From NCBI GenBank assembly GCA_034359265.1, contig CP136893.1:44899501-44963500 (forward strand): a DNA stretch of 64,000 nt, read 5' to 3'. The translations under genes were made by a program, and so were the position numbers. The notes under the pieces were generated by a model. That model did not search any database, was not told where the DNA came from, and was given only the letters and a program-made list of their open reading frames with translations. Source of the stretch: Canna indica. Lineage: Eukaryota; Streptophyta; Magnoliopsida; Zingiberales; Cannaceae. Every line of letters starts with the position of its first letter. Position 1 is the stretch's first letter. Positions 62,516 through 64,000 of this stretch are shown piece by piece.

Positions 62516-63480
62516 CTAAAATTCATCTTCTATTTCTTCCTTAATGTTTTTTGGCTCTACTTGATATATGAATGCTACATATTGACAAATATTCTTAAGT
62601 TTAGAGCGTGTTACCACTCCCATTGATGGTTCTCCAATGACTTGATCCATTGGATGATCTCTTATCAACCGGTACGCTTTGGGGAGAGGTGGTAGAGCTT
62701 CCTCTTCTTTTTCTTCATCTTGAGGTAGAGTTGACGATGAAGGTTCTTCATGGTGAGTTTCCTCATTGTTTTCATCTTCAACCTCTTTGTCATGAAATGT
62801 TAGTTCCTCAAGTTCCTCACCTACATTCACAATCTTAACATTTCTAGAAGAATCATTAGTTTCATCAAAAGTAACATGCATAGATTCTTCAACAATCATA
62901 GTTCTACGATTATAAACTCTATAGGCCTTAAAACTTTTAGAGTAATCTAGGGAAATGCCTTCATTGGATTTAGAATCAAATTTTCCTAGATGCTCCTTAG
63001 TGTTTAAAAAAAAGCATTTACATCCAAAAACACAAAAATATCCCACACTTGGGATTTTATCATTCCAAAGCTCAAAAGGTATTTTCTTAATTTTAGGTCT
63101 TAATAAAACATAATTAAGTGTATAACAAGAGGTATTTATGGCTTCGGCCCAAAAATACTTGGGCAAATTATGTTCACAAAGCATGGTCCTAGCCATCTCT
63201 TGTAAGGTTCTATTCTTCCTCTCAACCATCCCATTTTGTTGAGGGGTTCTTGGGGAGGAAAAGGTATGCTCAATACCCAATTCATCACAAATACAAAAAA
63301 CTTTTCATTTTTAAATTCTCCTCCATTATCACTTCGAATTTTTAAAATTGAAATTTCTTTCTCATTTATAACTCTCCTAGCAAATTTTTCAAATAAAATC
63401 AAAAGTTTAATTTTTCTTAGCTAGGAAGAAAACCCATGTAAATCTCGAGAAATCATCAACCAAAACATAGTAAATTTTCC
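62516..63480 (-). pseudogene. pol: Integrase of copia-6
   Basis: Segment 63402-63290 has FARRVINEKEISILKIRSDNGG (second catalytic Asp). A one-base shift leads to 63280-62516 with EHTFSSPRTPQQNGMVERKNRT (catalytic Glu), WAEAINTSCYTLNYVLLRP, VFGCKCFFLNTKEHLGKFD, the acidic [19 protein letters not shown] region and YQVEPKNIKEEIEDEF. The first catalytic Asp region (63420-63540) is interrupted. The product would carry out cDNA insertion. Confidence 0.88.
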
Positions 63481-64000
63481 ACCTAGACTAGCCACATCAC
63501 AAGGACCAAAAAGATCCATGTGCACAAGTTCAAGTGTTCTAGATGTACTCACTTGATTAATGCTATGAAATAAAGACTTAACTTATTTTCCATGTTGACA
63601 TGCATCACAAAGTTTGTCTTTTTCAAATTTTATCTTAGGTATTCCTTTAACTAAGTCCTTTTTAGATATTTTTTGGATGAGGCTCATGCTAGCATGTCCT
63701 AGCCTTCTATGCCACAACCAAGAATCATTTTCCATGGCAACTAAGCATCTAACTAGAGGATTAGGCAAAACATTTAAAACTAGTGTGTAAATATTTTTTT
63801 GCCTATTTCCAATAAACACAATATCATTAGATGGTGAACTTCTAATGATGCATTTAGATGCTTCGAAAATGGCTACATATCCATTATCACATAATTGAGA
63901 TATGTTAATCAAGTTATGCTTTAACCCATCAACTAGTAAAACATTTTTAACGCTTGAGTAGGGGAGTATACCTATATCACCCATGCCAATAATTTCACCT
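63481..64000 (-). pseudogene. pol: Pre-integrase domain of copia-6, cut by the window edge
   Basis: Open from the window edge to 63583. It has DGLKHNLINISQLCDNGY, KCIIRSSPSNDIVFIGNR, RCLVAMENDSWLWHRRLGHASMSLIQ and KDKLCDACQHGK, the pre-integrase zinc region with an intact HxxxH and CxxC. A stop at about 63582 follows, and the beginning of the integrase core (HMDLFGPCDVA in reverse) is at about 63480-63530. Confidence 0.88.

Larger units (their letters stand above)
59350..64000 (-). mobile_element. Copia-6, SIRE-like element, 3' part (continues beyond window)
   Basis: Minus strand: 3' LTR 59350-60603, 3' untranslated region, RNase H, RT, integrase and the start of the protease/pre-integrase region at the right edge. 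Gag and the 5' LTR lie outside. It has the fewest stops of the three SIRE-like elements and intact RT and RNase H catalytic motifs. Confidence 0.9.

Overview
The window is plant nuclear heterochromatin and appears to consist entirely of transposable elements. I found no cellular protein gene, rRNA or tRNA. The element types (Tekay/Del-type chromovirus, Tat-type Ty3/gypsy, SIRE-like and TNT1-94-like Ty1/copia, CACTA and hAT-like DNA elements), initiator-Met-tRNA primer-binding sites, GT-AG introns in the CACTA gene and heavy nesting point to a flowering plant with a large genome. The species cannot be named from the sequence.

Layout. (1) 1-6871, minus strand: two chromovirus internal regions on either side of one shared 2.8 kb LTR (3044-5837). 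(2) 6872-9264: an oppositely oriented truncated chromovirus LTR, a SIRE-like LTR scrap and a CACTA 5'-end fragment. (3) 9265-35868: a broken minus-strand TNT1-94-like copia element (copia-3) that hosts everything else in that span. Its integrase is split by a same-family solo LTR (11532-23779, target duplication AAGTA). That LTR is split by a solo chromovirus LTR (12645-22572, ATGTC), which is in turn split by a complete SIRE-like element, copia-2 (12690-20228). The copia-3 gag is split by a second SIRE-like element, copia-4 (24843-35677), which carries CACTA-1 in its RNase H region (30407-33737, ACT). (4) 35869-37005: unassigned sequence and a chromovirus 3'-end fragment. (5) 37006-59349: a plus-strand Tat-type Ty3/gypsy element. 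It is interrupted by a hAT-like element (37175-47086, 8-bp duplication) that carries a chromovirus (37286-46664), which itself carries a solo copia LTR. Further interruptions are two more solo copia LTRs, a copia-3-family solo LTR carrying CACTA-2, and CACTA-3. The Tat 3' region holds a ~110-bp tandem repeat. (6) 59350-64000: a third SIRE-like element, copia-6, on the minus strand, running off the window.

The reverse-transcribing elements are all damaged by stops, frameshifts or catalytic changes, so none looks autonomous. The best-preserved gene is the five-exon TNPA/Transposase_24-like gene of CACTA-2, which reads through about 400 codons without a stop.

The most interesting signals are structural. 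Short hairpin repeats in the transcribed part of the chromovirus LTRs have stems that change in a compensating way. A hairpin module shared by all SIRE-like LTR families shows the same behaviour. SIRE-like TATA boxes sit in the loop of an inverted repeat, downstream of clustered GTCGAC/CGATCG palindromes. The CACTA ends are arrays of GCAACGG-type hairpins.
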